From Fasciolopsis buskii (taxonomy: Eukaryota > Platyhelminthes > Trematoda > Plagiorchiida > Fasciolidae), in assembly GCA_008360955.1 (NCBI GenBank), contig LUCM01004992.1, positions 57,912 to 121,911 of the forward strand: DNA of 64,000 bases, read 5' to 3'. The notes under the pieces are model-generated. The model ran no database searches, was not told the origin of the DNA, and saw nothing but the letters and a program-made list of their open reading frames with translations. This document shows, piece after piece, positions 11,651 through 24,958 of the stretch. The translations under genes were made by a program, and so were the position numbers. The stretch's first letter is position 1. The number at the start of each line of letters is the position of its first letter.

Positions 11651-12147
11651 GCTGTGAATATTGACCGAAACAGAAATATGACTGGTGGTATGAAATTAAT
11701 TCAGACGGGGAGTGAAATAGGCGACAGACAGCTGGTTTCACCATAGTTCACTGAATAAGTGCAAAAATTGCTCGATTTCGTTCCCCTGCATCTTCCAATT
11801 TTTTCCATGCTACCTGTTAAGGAAAGCAAAACATACGTAGCTTTGAGGATAGCGGAATCTGAAAATAGTTTTCTCTTTTTGGTGACCCTAACAACTAGTA
11901 AGTAAGCAATATACGGTGCTGATACGATACAAGAGATGTCACATATAAGATCGAGGCCGACAGGGTTTATGCGGTCAACTTCCCCCTTTGTAATACTCTG
12001 GCATTTCTGAATCAATTATGAGTTCTTGATAATTTTTAGAGCCTAATAAACCGCACTTGCTTGCTGCAAGAACAGAAATGCGCTAAATTAACGACTTTTG
12101 TACTACATCAATGGAGTCAAAAAGTGTTGCGCACTTTCAGGCAATAA

Positions 12148-12198
12148 CGACGACGGCTACTATGATGACGTTGATGATGATGACAGCGACGACGATGG
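12148..12198. repeat. Imperfect GAY trinucleotide tract encoding an acidic run
   Basis: Imperfect gat/gac repeats. In the plus-strand frame they encode DDGYYDDVDDDDSDDDG inside an open stretch from 12098 to 12358. It has a plausible acceptor before it (tttcag ending at about 12140). An acidic exon is possible, but a trinucleotide microsatellite explains it equally well. Confidence 0.75.
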
Positions 12199-14539
12199 CG
12201 AAAACAAAGGCGAACAGTCGCTTCATCTGATCGAAACAAGTTTTGTAGCAGAATGTTTTATATCTGTCACTGGTGAACCAATCCTGCTTAGTCTGTTTCA
12301 CCGTCTCAGATTCTTTGTGGATATAAAACTTGTATTAACATGGCTGAAAACACCCTAACTTGTGTAACCCAAATGAAGGTGGGAGCTGACGAATCACATA
12401 GATTTCGAATTAGGCTGTGTAGTTTGTCAGCTTTTATCGGGAGAGATTTCACTAAAATCTACCTCTACGTTTAACAATAAGACCTGTCTGAACTTCCGTT
12501 TGCCTGTATTTCCGATTACGTGACCTAAACAGTTCGTTGCAACTATTACGAAATACTAGCTGCTCAAAAGTTTCAGCAAATCCTAACAATTATTGCTAAG
12601 TCACCAGTAAACGCCAACACAGAGAATTAAATGGAGATAGGAAAATCTTGGAGACAAAATTCTGGTAGTTTGCTTTTCATGCATGTATCGATTTTACGGT
12701 ACGGGACCAATTAGGCGAGGTTAGCGACGAATTAATCCGTTAAATCAAACGTGCCAGATAGTCTGGATAGTTACACCGGTCGACAGACTAGCCAAAACTC
12801 CTAAGATTTATCAGTATTCCCCAGCAATTTCTGTGTGATCATTTCAACAGTCTGCTTTGATTTCTTCTCTGTCTGCTTAAATCCTAGTGGCCTAGAGAAT
12901 ATCTCTCTATCTTTAAGCATCACCAGGTGGTTTTAAGAAGTGAAACAAGTTGTTTTCCGAATCGTTCTCGGTCAACATTTCATGCACCAAATCAAAGCGC
13001 CATTTCTACAGGCCATGCTAATTGCACAGTACAGATCACCGAGATTAGAAATGTTTTGCTCGGTTTCCCAGTCAATCTCTTCCTTTCTCCGTAGAAATAG
13101 TGACAACAACTCCAATCTCTATCCTAATGCCAATAAGACCATTTCCGCTTAGAAATGACAATCAAGAACGGAAAAAGCTACCTTGGATATTGATGGCAAC
13201 AGTATGACAACTACCTCCTGTACATTTCTGTGTCTCACAATCGCCAATCGATAGGCAGGGAGAAACTTCAAAACCTATCAGTTAGTCTTACGTTGGGGAA
13301 AAAGGACAGAAAGACCTAATTTGCTCCAGGTTTAGCTTAAAAGCCTTTCGACTCTATTAGACGTAGTATGTTCTTATTGTTCCCAGCCGTTAGATGATAG
13401 TTAATCACACCTAATTAACAAATGTATACATATTTTTCTGACCATGAAGGGTATAGGCATTTAGTGAGCGGACTAACTGCATTCAGCCCTGAGTTCTTCC
13501 CGATGGGAGCAAAGTGTTGGGAGACTACAGAAGCCCCCGGTCTATCTAAAGTGATACATAATTAAGGTTAGAGTTCCCGACAATCAGTCCAGGAAGATTG
13601 TGTGAAGAATGGCTTTACGTTCTCAAGTCTTAACCAAGTTACGTTGCCAAATCTCAAGGGGAAAACCTGGACATAATTGTAGACACTTAGTCACACAGGT
13701 TTAAAACTCAGACCTTTATTGATCAGAAAGAAGTACGCAGTTTATCTTACTTAATCATTAGAAGAGCATGACCTCTTAGATTTGACTGAGGATGACAAAT
13801 GAGGTTCTTGACAGTGTTGTAGAGGCGTTACCAGGTGAGCAGATCGCAGCGGCTATGAGAGATTATTCAATCTGAAGTGAATGACGTGATCTGTCATATC
13901 GAACGTCAAACAGGAAGAATCTGCCGCTAGCACAATTATCCAGTCCTTGGTATTTACGCATTTGCGAATAAAACAATGGATATATCTGCATCTTTCAACT
14001 TTACCTTATTTTATTAAGGAAATAAAAGTGCACAACATTTTTCAGACACTGGACTGCAGCCCTAAGCAAAGAACTTAAACAGCTAATGCTATATAAGCAG
14101 ATCTGTCAACAGAAAATGTAAAATGACTAAAGGTGCAAGAAAGCCCTTGCGTGGTCTCCACAGCAGATGACCTGTTACTAAGGCTAATGAGCCGGCGGTA
14201 TACGATTGCGGAATTACTGGTGCGAGTGAGGATCCAGGAAAACCGTCTATCTGAATTTTAATCATACCACTGCTATTGAAGTAGGCAATAGTCTGCGAAT
14301 ATGATACACTAATTAGAACACCAATAAATCTGAACATCTGTTTAACAAGACAAATAAGGGTAAGCTGAAGTAACAGATCGGAATCACGATCCCATGAAGG
14401 AATCGTGCCCTCTTTTGTTCTGACAAGTGTTAACGCGTAACGCAGATATATTTCAGTGATTTTGAAAATCTGAGTTGGCCATGGATCAGTTTGTTGGTTT
14501 CAATGAGCTTCTGATCATGAAGTTTTGTGTTTAGACGGG

Positions 14540-14598
14540 AAACGTTTCATCACTGGTCAAGGTGGCATGAACTGATGTTGTCTGGTGATGAAACGTTT
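14540..14598. repeat. Perfect 14-bp inverted repeat
   Basis: aaacgtttcatcac at 14540-14553 is the exact reverse complement of gtgatgaaacgttt at 14585-14598, with a 31-base spacer. By my estimate a perfect 14-bp pair this close is not expected by chance in 64 kb. Each arm contains the palindrome aaacgttt. It could be the end of a small element or a transcript hairpin; no flanking duplication was seen. Confidence 0.75.
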
Positions 14599-15234
14599 GC
14601 ATCCAGCTGCTGTTCTTCCCCAATACTTTTTGTTTTCCGACGGTTAAAATGTTTCCCTGTATATTGCGACTGCGTCGCGAAATCAGAAAATAATTTTTGT
14701 TAAAGGTCCCATTCGCTTGATCGACTGTCACCTGTTAAACAGATGCCTGACATTGGATATGCTCACCATCGATTGGTTTATTCATCCAATCAATCTGGTA
14801 TTGTTCTGGTAACGAAAAGCAGAAATTTCTGCTCGGCAACAGAAAACCTATTCCGTTACAGTGATTCTCACATGGATCCACTGTTCACGTGCAACGAATT
14901 TTTAAAACAAAAAGAATCATCGGTTCAAACTCCGATTTAGCTCTACGCACAACGTGTTATATTGTTAACCTGTCCTTGATGTCATGGGCACAAATAAAGG
15001 CAAATACGTCATTGGGTCCGAAATTTTGATTTGACAGAGGTTTAATATAGGGCCAACACACATGCCAACATGTATATGCAAAACGAACCGAGAAGGATTA
15101 AGTTGCGCGAAATCGCTTACTCGGGTGTAACTAACTGAAAGCCGGTGCGATCGATTTGCGTGAAAGTTCAACTTTCCCGTACAAATAGGTCCAGTCTCAA
15201 GGTGCCACCTTTTTCTGAATAGTAACGATGCGCC

Positions 15235-15330
15235 TGATGAAATTAATATAATTCTTATCGTTTTCATCATCATTTCAGTTATTGCCATCAGTGTTCTTAT
15301 TGTTCCTGATATTATTATTTTTATACATAA
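15235..15330. repeat. Degenerate ATT/ATC-rich tract
   Basis: Low-complexity run of att, atc, ttc and ctt triplets. It keeps a 136-codon minus-strand frame (14965-15375) open in part, so that ORF is weak evidence for a gene. Confidence 0.6.
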
Positions 15331-18300
15331 CGCTACTCTACTGCTGGTGCTGAATTCTGGCTGAACATTTATCATGAATCAGTCACGCCTCAGGGGAACA
15401 ATTACCTGACTAATTGTTCTTTTGTTAGCTGTCCCGTTCATTCGGTATGTTTGTGTGTGCAAAGTTGGAGAGGGAAGAGGCGGCTGATCAAATAGTCCGA
15501 CCAATGATTGTGTGCGTCGGTCTAGGTGGGAGCGGGAAATGGAGTGGAAATACTTGCGATCCGTAACAAAGTCGGTCCCTCAAATGATTTGTGTTTGAGT
15601 AAGCTGGATGATTCCGCTCTCACCGAATCCGACTCATACTCGCAGACAGTGCATCGTGGAGACTGACGCTTGGAATGAGATCATTACCAGGCGATCCTAA
15701 ACGGTTTTGGACATTGGCCAGAGTTTTCAGTTTGCTGAATTGCGCACCAGCCAGCTTGTGGATTTGGGTTTCATTCGTCTACTAGCCCGTCTATCTACCT
15801 CATGAAGCGCGCAGTAGTCGGTGTGCCAGCTTCTGATTCACTATTTTTGCATAACTCTTTCTTGTCATTTCCTGTAAATCAGTGGTACAATTTATCTTTT
15901 TTTGATCAGTCAGCTTAAATCGAAGTCCCCCGGTGGATCGTCTCACTTCACATGCTGGTCACTAATCACGTGTGCATGAAATACACGCAAAAGTTGTCAT
16001 GGATTTTATTAAGTTTTGATAAAGATAAATCAGCTTGTTTTCGACAATTTAAGTTTTAAACCGATATAGTGACAAAAGAAGAGAATTTACTACTGCCTTC
16101 AAATTAAGGAAGCTGAAAATCCTGAATTCAACGGGTAAAATGGGTTTGTTAAATTCTTAAGAGTTAGTAGGCTTGGGCATTCACGTTAAAATTAGATTCC
16201 TGATAGTAACTTTCTCCAGTGCGAATAAACTAGTTTGTTCTAACAAAAATGGTCAAAAGCAACACCATGGTAAAAAACAAAAGTGACTTTTCACACTCGG
16301 CGCCATGTTAAACGTTGCGAATGGAAGAAACTGAGGTGATTAATTGCTAACTGTAAGCAATAAAGAGAGGAAAAATACCAAGCAGTTTGAGATCAAGAGC
16401 TTCGGGAGTGAAAATCATAACCCCAAACTTAGCAGTTTGTTTTGTCATAATTTTACCTGATGGAGAGCAAACACTCATCATGAATTCATGCATCGAATTA
16501 GCAAGATGCGCTTAACACATAAACGACCATGATCGCTGCTGGAAGGCGCTTACTTCGGTGTCGAATATCTCCGAATAAAATATCCATAAGTAGAGAATCA
16601 CGTGCATTATTTTCGTAGTAAAGTGCTGGCAAACTGACACAGTTTGACGGAACGATGAGCTGTCTATCAACCACCTTCGGCTCAGTATAGTTATACGCCA
16701 GCATCCACACTGGTTGCCATGTCTCAAGGGCGTCTTGCTAAAGACGGAGTGAATAAGGTGCAGTGGATAAAAGACGGTCAATCATTTAGCAAGTTTTATG
16801 ATAAGGAAGGTGATCAGATACAAGGACGTCACCGACTGCGGTATTCAGCCATATCACCCATGCTGTCTACCTATCGTGTGCCCACGAACCTAGACAGATA
16901 TCTGCTCAGACTAGCTCACTGACTAAGGCTTTTCAAAACCTTTTGCTACATCAACGAATGACCTACATTTTCAACCCATTTCCTAATTAAGCAACTAACT
17001 AATAATGCTAACATTAATAATGCTTATCTAAGACAGGAAATATGCAATTACATTTTCAGCTTGATGATATATTCCGGTATAGGTGAAACTCAACAACGAT
17101 TAGCATCAATCGGATACAGTCCTTTATTTTCCTGTCTAACTGTAAAGTGAACAAAGCTGAGGGCAAAGAAACAAAAACAATTCCAGAAAAAAAATACGTC
17201 GAGGAGATAGTTCGGTTATTAATTACTAAGGCAGTGGGATGGCAGAAAACGAGATTTCCAAAGTTTTAGTTTTGGACCCTTTCTTCAAAAGGATGTTGAA
17301 CTGCTAATGAGCATTTAATTCATATTTGTCCTAACAGGGAGCAACAATTCATTGTAACCTAATATTCTCAGAAGAACGTTTGTAACGCCCAGCTGAATTT
17401 CGTCCACTTCTAATTGTTCGTCATAATGTTCCCTTGGAGATGATTTCTATCCTTTCGTTATAACAATCAGTGTGAATGAGTTATGAAACCGTTTATCAAT
17501 CTAATGGACAGGCAAATAAATATACGAGACCAATAAGACTGGTGTGAAGGATAATTGGATAAATGTGCTGAATCATCATTGCAATTTCTGATAGTCAGGA
17601 AATCTTCAGGTGCATATAACCTGCACGTGTATCCTGAACCTAACTTCAGTCGGTTTTGTTAGATCGATGGACAAAACAAATTGCTACCCCTCGAGCTACT
17701 TTGATGTCCGCTTCGGAGCAGTAGATGACTGCTCTGTTTTACTTTGTTTGGTGGCAGAGAAAAACTGGAATTTCTTGGGGATTTATCTTGCTTCGAGAAC
17801 GCGGAAACTAGCTTTTACGTTTTTTGCTATTCACGTCACGATTAAATAAACCAGATCAAGTGCACAAACTATTGAGCAGACATGTTTCAAACCAGGAACA
17901 CGCTGAAATAATAGAAATTCAGACCATACATGTTTCGGACACAGTTTGCTCGCTTCATAATAATCCAAGACTGTATCCATTTTTGATCACACTTCACGCT
18001 GTACCCTTATACCCGACAAACTTAACCGGTCGAGTGATCGGGAGAAGTTAAGATGTGAGTCATGCAAACAGCTTCAGAAGTCTTCTTAACCATACTTAGT
18101 TTATCGCTGGAATCTCCCTTGAATCATTAGGAGTATGAATAATAAGTCCATTTAAATTCACAAATTGATCACTCAGGAGTTTATCGTCGGCCAGACAAGG
18201 TTAACTGGAAAGAGGACACAAGGTCAGAAGTTACTGATTTTTGTTCGCAATACTGCAGTTTGCATACTGGTGAAAGAATGTAAACATTAGTGAGAAAAAA

Positions 18301-19042
18301 TACGTATTGTTATTATAGTGATTTTTCATATCATTCCTGGGGAGTCAATTCATTCAGTTCCCAGTTTGAGTATGTCTTCAAGGCCACATACTGTAGGTGT
18401 TTAGTACATCAAAAGCAGCTGCAACGTTCTGCGGAAGCCATTTAACAAGAAGATTTGGAATCACTTTAGCGATCAATGTTGCGTTGTATTGTGCCTATGA
18501 ATGCCAAAATTGAAGTCGTTAACAAATGATAGATTAGTAAATTCTGAGATTTACCGTTTTTTATGAGTCACTAACCCTGTGAACTATCTGCACTAGGTCC
18601 CTTTAGGACTTTAAAAAAGCCGACCGCTGCAATTTTTATTCCAAGGAACAAGAACACGGGCGAGAAACAAGAAAACACAATTCTGTATACATAGTGACAT
18701 GAATTATGCAATTACCAGCACTTTTTATACACACAAGCATGGAGAAACCTCACGTTAACATTGGTTTGAATTTACCGTTCCACCGAATGCGGTAATTTTT
18801 AAAGAGGAAGAACTGGCTTCAGAAGAAAGGGGGACCTATCAAACAGGAACCTGATGCAAAAGAAAACTTCAAATAAACAGGACGTCAACGGTTTTACAAA
18901 CCAAACAAAAAAGACAATCATAAATATTCAAATGCGCCAAATAACGTTAATCACAAGAACTAATTAAAATGTCTTCAGACTATCAAACTATAGATCTATC
19001 CACGAGGTTCTAACTATCTATCCATTTGTTTCTTTCGTTCTT

Positions 19043-19043
<1 letters not shown>

Positions 19044-19088
<45 letters not shown>

Positions 19089-19111
19089 CATCTATCTATC
19101 TATCTATCTAT
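19044..19111. repeat. (CTAT)17 microsatellite
   Basis: Seventeen CTAT units with one substitution (tcca at about 19088). A pyrimidine-rich region runs on to about 19340 and holds a further short CTAT patch near 19290. The repeat gives an artificial SIYL peptide on the plus strand that should not be annotated as a protein. Confidence 0.97.
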
Positions 19112-19741
19112 TTATGTACCTGTCTCCCTATGCGTCTATCGTTCCCAAGAATCTCTTGGCATGGCTATCAGGCTACTTTACCGAAAGAACCCATCAAACA
19201 AGACTGGGAAGAAACAAATCTACTCCGTAGATAAATAATTTCTTGAATCCCTCAAGAAGCGATCCTATCTGCTTATTTGCTTTGAACTTCTATCTATCTA
19301 CCCCTCTGTCACGCTATCTTTTTCCCTGTCCCTCTGCCTGTTCGCTTTTCTCTTCTGAAACCCTGAATAATGCCATTCTTCTGAAATAGCGTTAGTACCA
19401 GCTCCAATCTTTATTGCTCACATTTAACCGCTGAAAAGTTTTGTGGACAGTGAACCAGCCGCTTGTTATTGCCATAGTTAGCTGAAAAAAATAAAGGTAT
19501 TGTTTGGTAAACACCAAATATCTCAAATCCAAATTTCGCTTCAGTCTCAAAAAATTTTCTTGTACATGCACAGCAGCTTCACCAGAAGTTAAATTTCAAT
19601 GGGAGGAAACTAATGTTTTGGAAATTCAAAATATGTTTGTAAAAACCTTTCTCTCAACATGTTGCACTAGTTAAGTGACAATGAATATACACTGCCATTG
19701 AACATCCTATGTAATTTCGAAGTTCGCCTGTGTGTGGGTTC

Positions 19742-19781
19742 ATATATACATATATATGTATATATATATATATATATATAT
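19742..19781. repeat. (TA)n microsatellite
   Basis: About 40 bases of alternating TA with c and g interruptions at the left end. The minus-strand ORF running through it (IYIYIYIHIY) is a product of the repeat. Confidence 0.95.
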
Positions 19782-20193
19782 GCGTTCGTGTTTGAGGGAC
19801 TGGAAATCGGGACAATTTCAGTTTTGCTGGTTCACACGCATGCGCCACTGTGGATTAGGTCGGGTTGGTGAACTTCGCAGCTACAAATTTTGAGTACGGA
19901 TCTTTTAGCGGACTAAACGTTTAGCTTTTATGGGTGGTGAATGTCGAAGTTCAAAATGGCCGGGTGATCTAGGGTGACGAATTTTTCATTCATGTTTCAC
20001 TTATCACATAAAACTGAAAAGTTCATGTAATAGTTCTTTATGAGATGTATTAAAGGTTAAACACCCTACTGTTTATTCAGCAAAATAGGCGGTCCAATTG
20101 ATTTTAGTTTATTCACAGCTAAAGTTTATAAATACTGGCTTCTTTTTATATAGTTCTAAGCTTTACCACTAATTTTCATTCTTTCCGGATTAT

Positions 20194-20463
20194 ATGCATG
20201 GAATACTTGGCAATACTATTTTTAATAATATGCTACCTAATATATTAATAACAGTAGTAGCCACAACTCATAATATCATTTTGTGGTCGATCACTTTGTG
20301 TCAACAAGGGGCACTAAGCACGGTCCCCATTTCGAACTGTTCAATGGAAACGCTTACGCTGGGTAGAACAAATCTGATTGGTGCTGCATTTATCCATTTA
20401 TTGGGAGGGGCCATTGCTTTGAGTAACTTTGCAATTATTTTACTTATTCCTATAGTTTGGTAA
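20194..20463 (+). CDS. Hypothetical ORF with two hydrophobic segments
   Basis: ATG-started, 89 codons, ending in TAA, with hydrophobic stretches at about residues 13-34 and 60-89 (LIGAAFIHLLGG, FAIILLIPIVW). AT-rich DNA gives hydrophobic peptides easily, so this is weak. A nuclear copy of mitochondrial sequence was considered, but no mitochondrial protein could be matched. Confidence 0.13.
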   Translation: MHGILGNTIFNNMLPNILITVVATTHNIILWSITLCQQGALSTVPISNCSMETLTLGRTNLIGAAFIHLLGGAIALSNFAIILLIPIVW

Positions 20464-23400
20464 TAGGAAGTTATTTCGGAGTGCAAAAATATATAGTTAT
20501 TCTGTCCAACTTTTGAGTAGTTTAACGGACACATGTCCCAGTAATCTAGATTTTACAACGACCAGTCTTGGGTCCACAAAAGTCACCTTTTAGACCCATA
20601 GGGTTTCATATCAAAGATTCGGGTATATTGCTGACAACAGAGCTAGGTATTGTTAGTGCAAATTGCGGCAAAAAAGCAATAGCTAATTCTATTCCAGTTT
20701 TGTGCATTTTCTTGGGGTTCACTAGGTCAAAGTCTCACCATTACTGACTCGCCTAGAATAAATCCCAAGGTCTTTCTTTACGCTAAAGTCACGGTCGCTC
20801 ACCGCATCCTATCTACATGGTGCGCAATAAAATAATCCTACCCGGGTAACAAGTGCTGCCCATGGTGAACTTATCCTTTAGCGATCTGATGCTGAAACTT
20901 ACACACTTTACCCGGTGTCATAACAAAACCTCAGCAGTTTGAGTGAAGGAAGCTAAATTAAATGCAATGTTTTCTTTCAAAAATATCTTCGTTATGCATT
21001 TCTGTTACAGTAACAATGTATATTTTACTTCCGTTTCGTGAAAACTTCAGAAACCGCCAATATTCACACTAGGTATGTTCAAACTGGCAACAGTATTCTG
21101 TATTTACCTGATTTGTAAAACCTCCAACTAATAGGTAGTTGCCTTGCGAAAAGCAAATGGCGTAAAATGATAAGCTAAAGTGGTTTTATGGACAGAAAAT
21201 TTTCTACTCAGTTGTTAAAACTGCCTCGTGGAAGATGTTAGTGGTCCGTTTCATTTGGGTTTCATTTGACCGTGAAAAAAAGAGAACAATGGGACTATTC
21301 CGAAGGAACATGTTGCACAGGTCTTGGCCATATCCCGTCAGACAAACATGACAGCAAAAATTTCGAATAAAAATAACCCGTGGCAGATACAAAATGTTGG
21401 AAACTATTCCAATCCATCCGTTTTGGCCAAGGGTTCCCCCATCCCCCATCCACCTGTCCCGTGCTCAGAAAATAATAGTATGCCGATCTAGTAATAACAG
21501 GCAAATGGTTGATGCCATCAACAGAGGAGAACTATGCCCAATAATTTAGGCCCGTTTATCCGTATTTTGAAAAGAAGTTGTCAGCCATAATTGTTCTTAT
21601 TGATTAAGGAGAGGTAAACAGATAGATGAAGTATCCCATTGCTTATTTATGAGCAAATTATGAACTTACAAATGTATTTTCTTCAAAATAGGGCATAGAT
21701 GAATAGAGTCAGTTTTATTATTCAACCAAATGTCAGTCACACTCCCCGTCCAAAACCTAAACTGTTAATAATCATTGTTTTTTAATTATAAAGCGAAATC
21801 TATGTTACCGACAAAATTAATTAAGGCGAGAGACCAGATTTCCAACGATAGGTTCCAAAAGAAAAAAACACGCACATGCACCATCAAGTAAGCGTATCTC
21901 AATAGGCCACTGGGTGGGCCGGGAACCACAGCCAACAAGTTTTTATTTTGGGTGCACACGTTGAAGCAGACGCACTAGAGATATTTTTTTGACACACACG
22001 AATGAAAACACGGATAACACGTTGTTAAGGTTAAATTCATAAATAAACAAATAGTAGATATGCTTGAGTAGTTCACATGGACATGCGCATGCATGCACAT
22101 GGTTGTGTGGCTTTCACGGGCAATGGGCCGTATAACGAAAGCAACACGGTTTACTCAAACACATATAGTCAAACATCAGCTAAGAATTCAGTTGGGATAT
22201 AAACGGGTGCAGACGACAAACATCCCAGAACTTAGTAGCAGTGCCCGAGTGGCTAACTAGACCGAACTAGTGAAGAAAAATAACAAGTTGATGATTACCT
22301 TTCCTTGGATTAAACTGGCACTGATTCAAAAGCAACAGTTGATTGATTTATAGCTCTAATTGAACAACAGGATGCGAAAAAGTGGTCGTTTCTAACTCTC
22401 GATTCTTTCTGTTCCCGTGTTTGTGTATCATGTTGATTTTGAGACTGATTACGCTCGAGTGAACAGAATCAGGGAGAAAGATACGGAGAGAGTGGGGAGG
22501 AAATAACTATACAATAGGTGCTGTTCTCTGTCAGTGGGTGATTTGATGTGTTGGTATCGATCCGTAGGTTAACGGAGGGCGGTAGGTAGTTAAGTGAACT
22601 TTTTACTTTGATGAATAGCATCATTGTTGCAACGACAACAATTTGTTGGACATTTTGGTTTCCCGTGTGATCGGCTTAAGGATTTGGCTTGGATTAACTA
22701 ACCTGAACTCTTGAATTTTACGGCAGAATATGAAGTTATTACAATAAAAAACCATCTTTCTCTTGATTCAAAATGGCATTCAAGTGAAATTTGGTGTCAT
22801 CGATTTTGTTCAGCTCTCAAATATGAGTTTTAGGGGTCCGCCTAAAATAATGTGAAGTAGAACATTCGGGAAAATTATACAGTTTTATACTGCTGATAGC
22901 TGACTGGATAATTATAATCCTAACGGTCACCGGAATATGTACTGATTTGTGCGTATGAGCGGATTACAGAAAGGATTACATATTCAAACTTTACGGCAAA
23001 ATCAGGGCTTTACACAAGTGTATTTTACCCAATGACAAGTGATACGCCCTGCCAAGCTCTGTAAGTCATGCCTCATGATTTGTTGAATCAATACCACTTG
23101 CAAATAATTCATTACTCAACAAAACTGACGCCTGATTTTAATTGTACATAATCCAGTGACGGTTTGATACCTTGTCACATGGTGATTTTGAAAGAGAAAC
23201 AATTAAAAGCATTCACGAATAGTTTATTGATCAAAATGTCTGACTTAAAATTGATCATCACGGACGAGATCTCCATGGGGAATAGTTTGGATTTAAACTG
23301 CTAATTTTTTCTCTAATGATGGAGGAGTTGTGCCGTCCTTTCGTGATTTTTTAACTGACGATTTGTAAATGAAAAATCCAAACTGAATCGTTTCAGAAAT

Positions 23401-24939
23401 CCGAGTGAAATGCATCCTACTCACTTTGTTTCACCAAAATATTCGTGTACCCTTAGTTTTTATTCAGTTAGTCACTCGGCAGACCAAACGATCTAATAAC
23501 TAAGTCATCCGCTGAGTTTCATTGCCCCCGGTGACAATTTCTAATTGCTAATGGTCTGTAAATAAACCGCTTTAATGGTATTCGCCTACGAGATGCGTTT
23601 ATATCAAAAGACAAACAATTCAGAATCATTTTCAATCAATTCTGCGAAACAGTCAATGCTAAAGAATGGAGATTATTCGAAACCTGTCAGTCGGAGGCGA
23701 ACCGGACTGCCTAAGTGGGACTTAAAAACCACGAAGGTAACTTTTCGAAGCATAAGTCGATGTTGCAGTAAACGGCGAAAATTGCTTGGCATTTCCTGCA
23801 TAGGCCTTGAGTACATATATGCATGTGTTACCTACCACCTGAAAAAAGCGTTTTTCGAAGAAATCGTTTAAGTTCTTTTCGACATTTTATTCCTGAACAA
23901 ATTGGTTTACCTATTGCTTGTTTGGTTGAAATCATCACGTTTTACTCCCTTCAGTAACTTCTAAGTGATCTCGTTGACCATTGGAACTCCCCAATTCGGA
24001 AAGCATTCACTCGACTGAATCTCTCTTTGGGTCAAGCAGATGTCTTTCATCCAAAGGGCTTGCAATTCTAAGTGTGCAATGTAATCTGTACAAAAACAAT
24101 GGCTAATTTATTGCGTTTAATTAAGCGATAATCATGGCGTCAAAAGTCCTGATGTCTGGAAAGCTCAGTAGAGAACAACACAAATACGGGGAAGAACTTT
24201 AATCTCTGTCTTAAAAACCAAAGCAGTGTCATGTTGGCCTGGCTTTGTGAAACTGTTTCTTCATGGGCTTCTTGTTGACAAACGTACATCAATTGTAAAT
24301 ATTGCCTTGAAGTGCACTAGAGCTAGCACTCTGTGCTAACTGCAGGACATAATATACAAAACCAAACTCCACGGTTTATCTGTTGTAATTTTGAACGGAA
24401 GTGCTAAGTGACCCTCAAAATCCCTAGAGAACCCACAGCTTTGGTTTGTTCTTAACATGTGTATACCAATCCACTAATAGTAATTCATTGCATTCAGAAC
24501 AGAAAGCTAATACGTTTTTAGCGACATTTAGCGTTTCATTGCCCGCCTTTTACAACTTGCATTTACAGTTTCTTTGTCTCCTTTAGGGTGTTTCAGATCA
24601 GCAAATAGCAAAGAAAAAGAACAACATGCTTGGTGGACTAAGCAAAAAAGTCGTTTCGGGGGAAGGGTTATCATCTCGATGGATCGTATTCCATATAACT
24701 GTTTTATGACATGGTCAGCTTATCTTGACACTACGTGGAAAAAGACGCCGTTTAAGAGAGAAAATGTAAGCACTTACATTATTTGTGGTACGTTCAACTT
24801 ATTTCAAACTTCCAGCATAAACGGTAGATGTTTTTATTGCTGAAATCACTGGTCCAATGCTCCGGTGCGCTCCTCAGGAACCTATATATTTGCTGAGCAA
24901 CTGCCTCCTTTTGAAAGACCATATAATCAGGCATATAAG

Positions 24940-24958
24940 TATATATATATATACATAT
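24940..24958. repeat. Short (TA)n tract
   Basis: A 19-base alternating TA run with one c interruption. Confidence 0.85.

Larger units (their letters stand above)
11651..19043. other. No gene seen; non-coding stretch
   Basis: Apart from the simple repeats and the 14-bp inverted repeat listed, only scattered ORFs of 60-136 codons occur, the longest being 14965-15375 minus, partly low complexity. A GC-richer patch at 15440-15840 has no open frame or recognised element. Confidence 0.5.

Noticed and set aside
14965..15375. 136-codon minus-strand ORF
   Set aside because: Partly kept open by an ATT/ATC low-complexity tract; no motif, and the length is within chance range.
17610..17849. VDD motif suggestive of a reverse transcriptase YADD box
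   Set aside because: Surrounding residues do not match any RT block.
19026..19238. Plus-strand ORF over the CTAT array
   Set aside because: It is a translation of the microsatellite, not a gene.
22225..22340. tRNA-like start (gcccgagtggctaacta)
   Set aside because: No box B at a workable distance and no acceptor-stem pairing.
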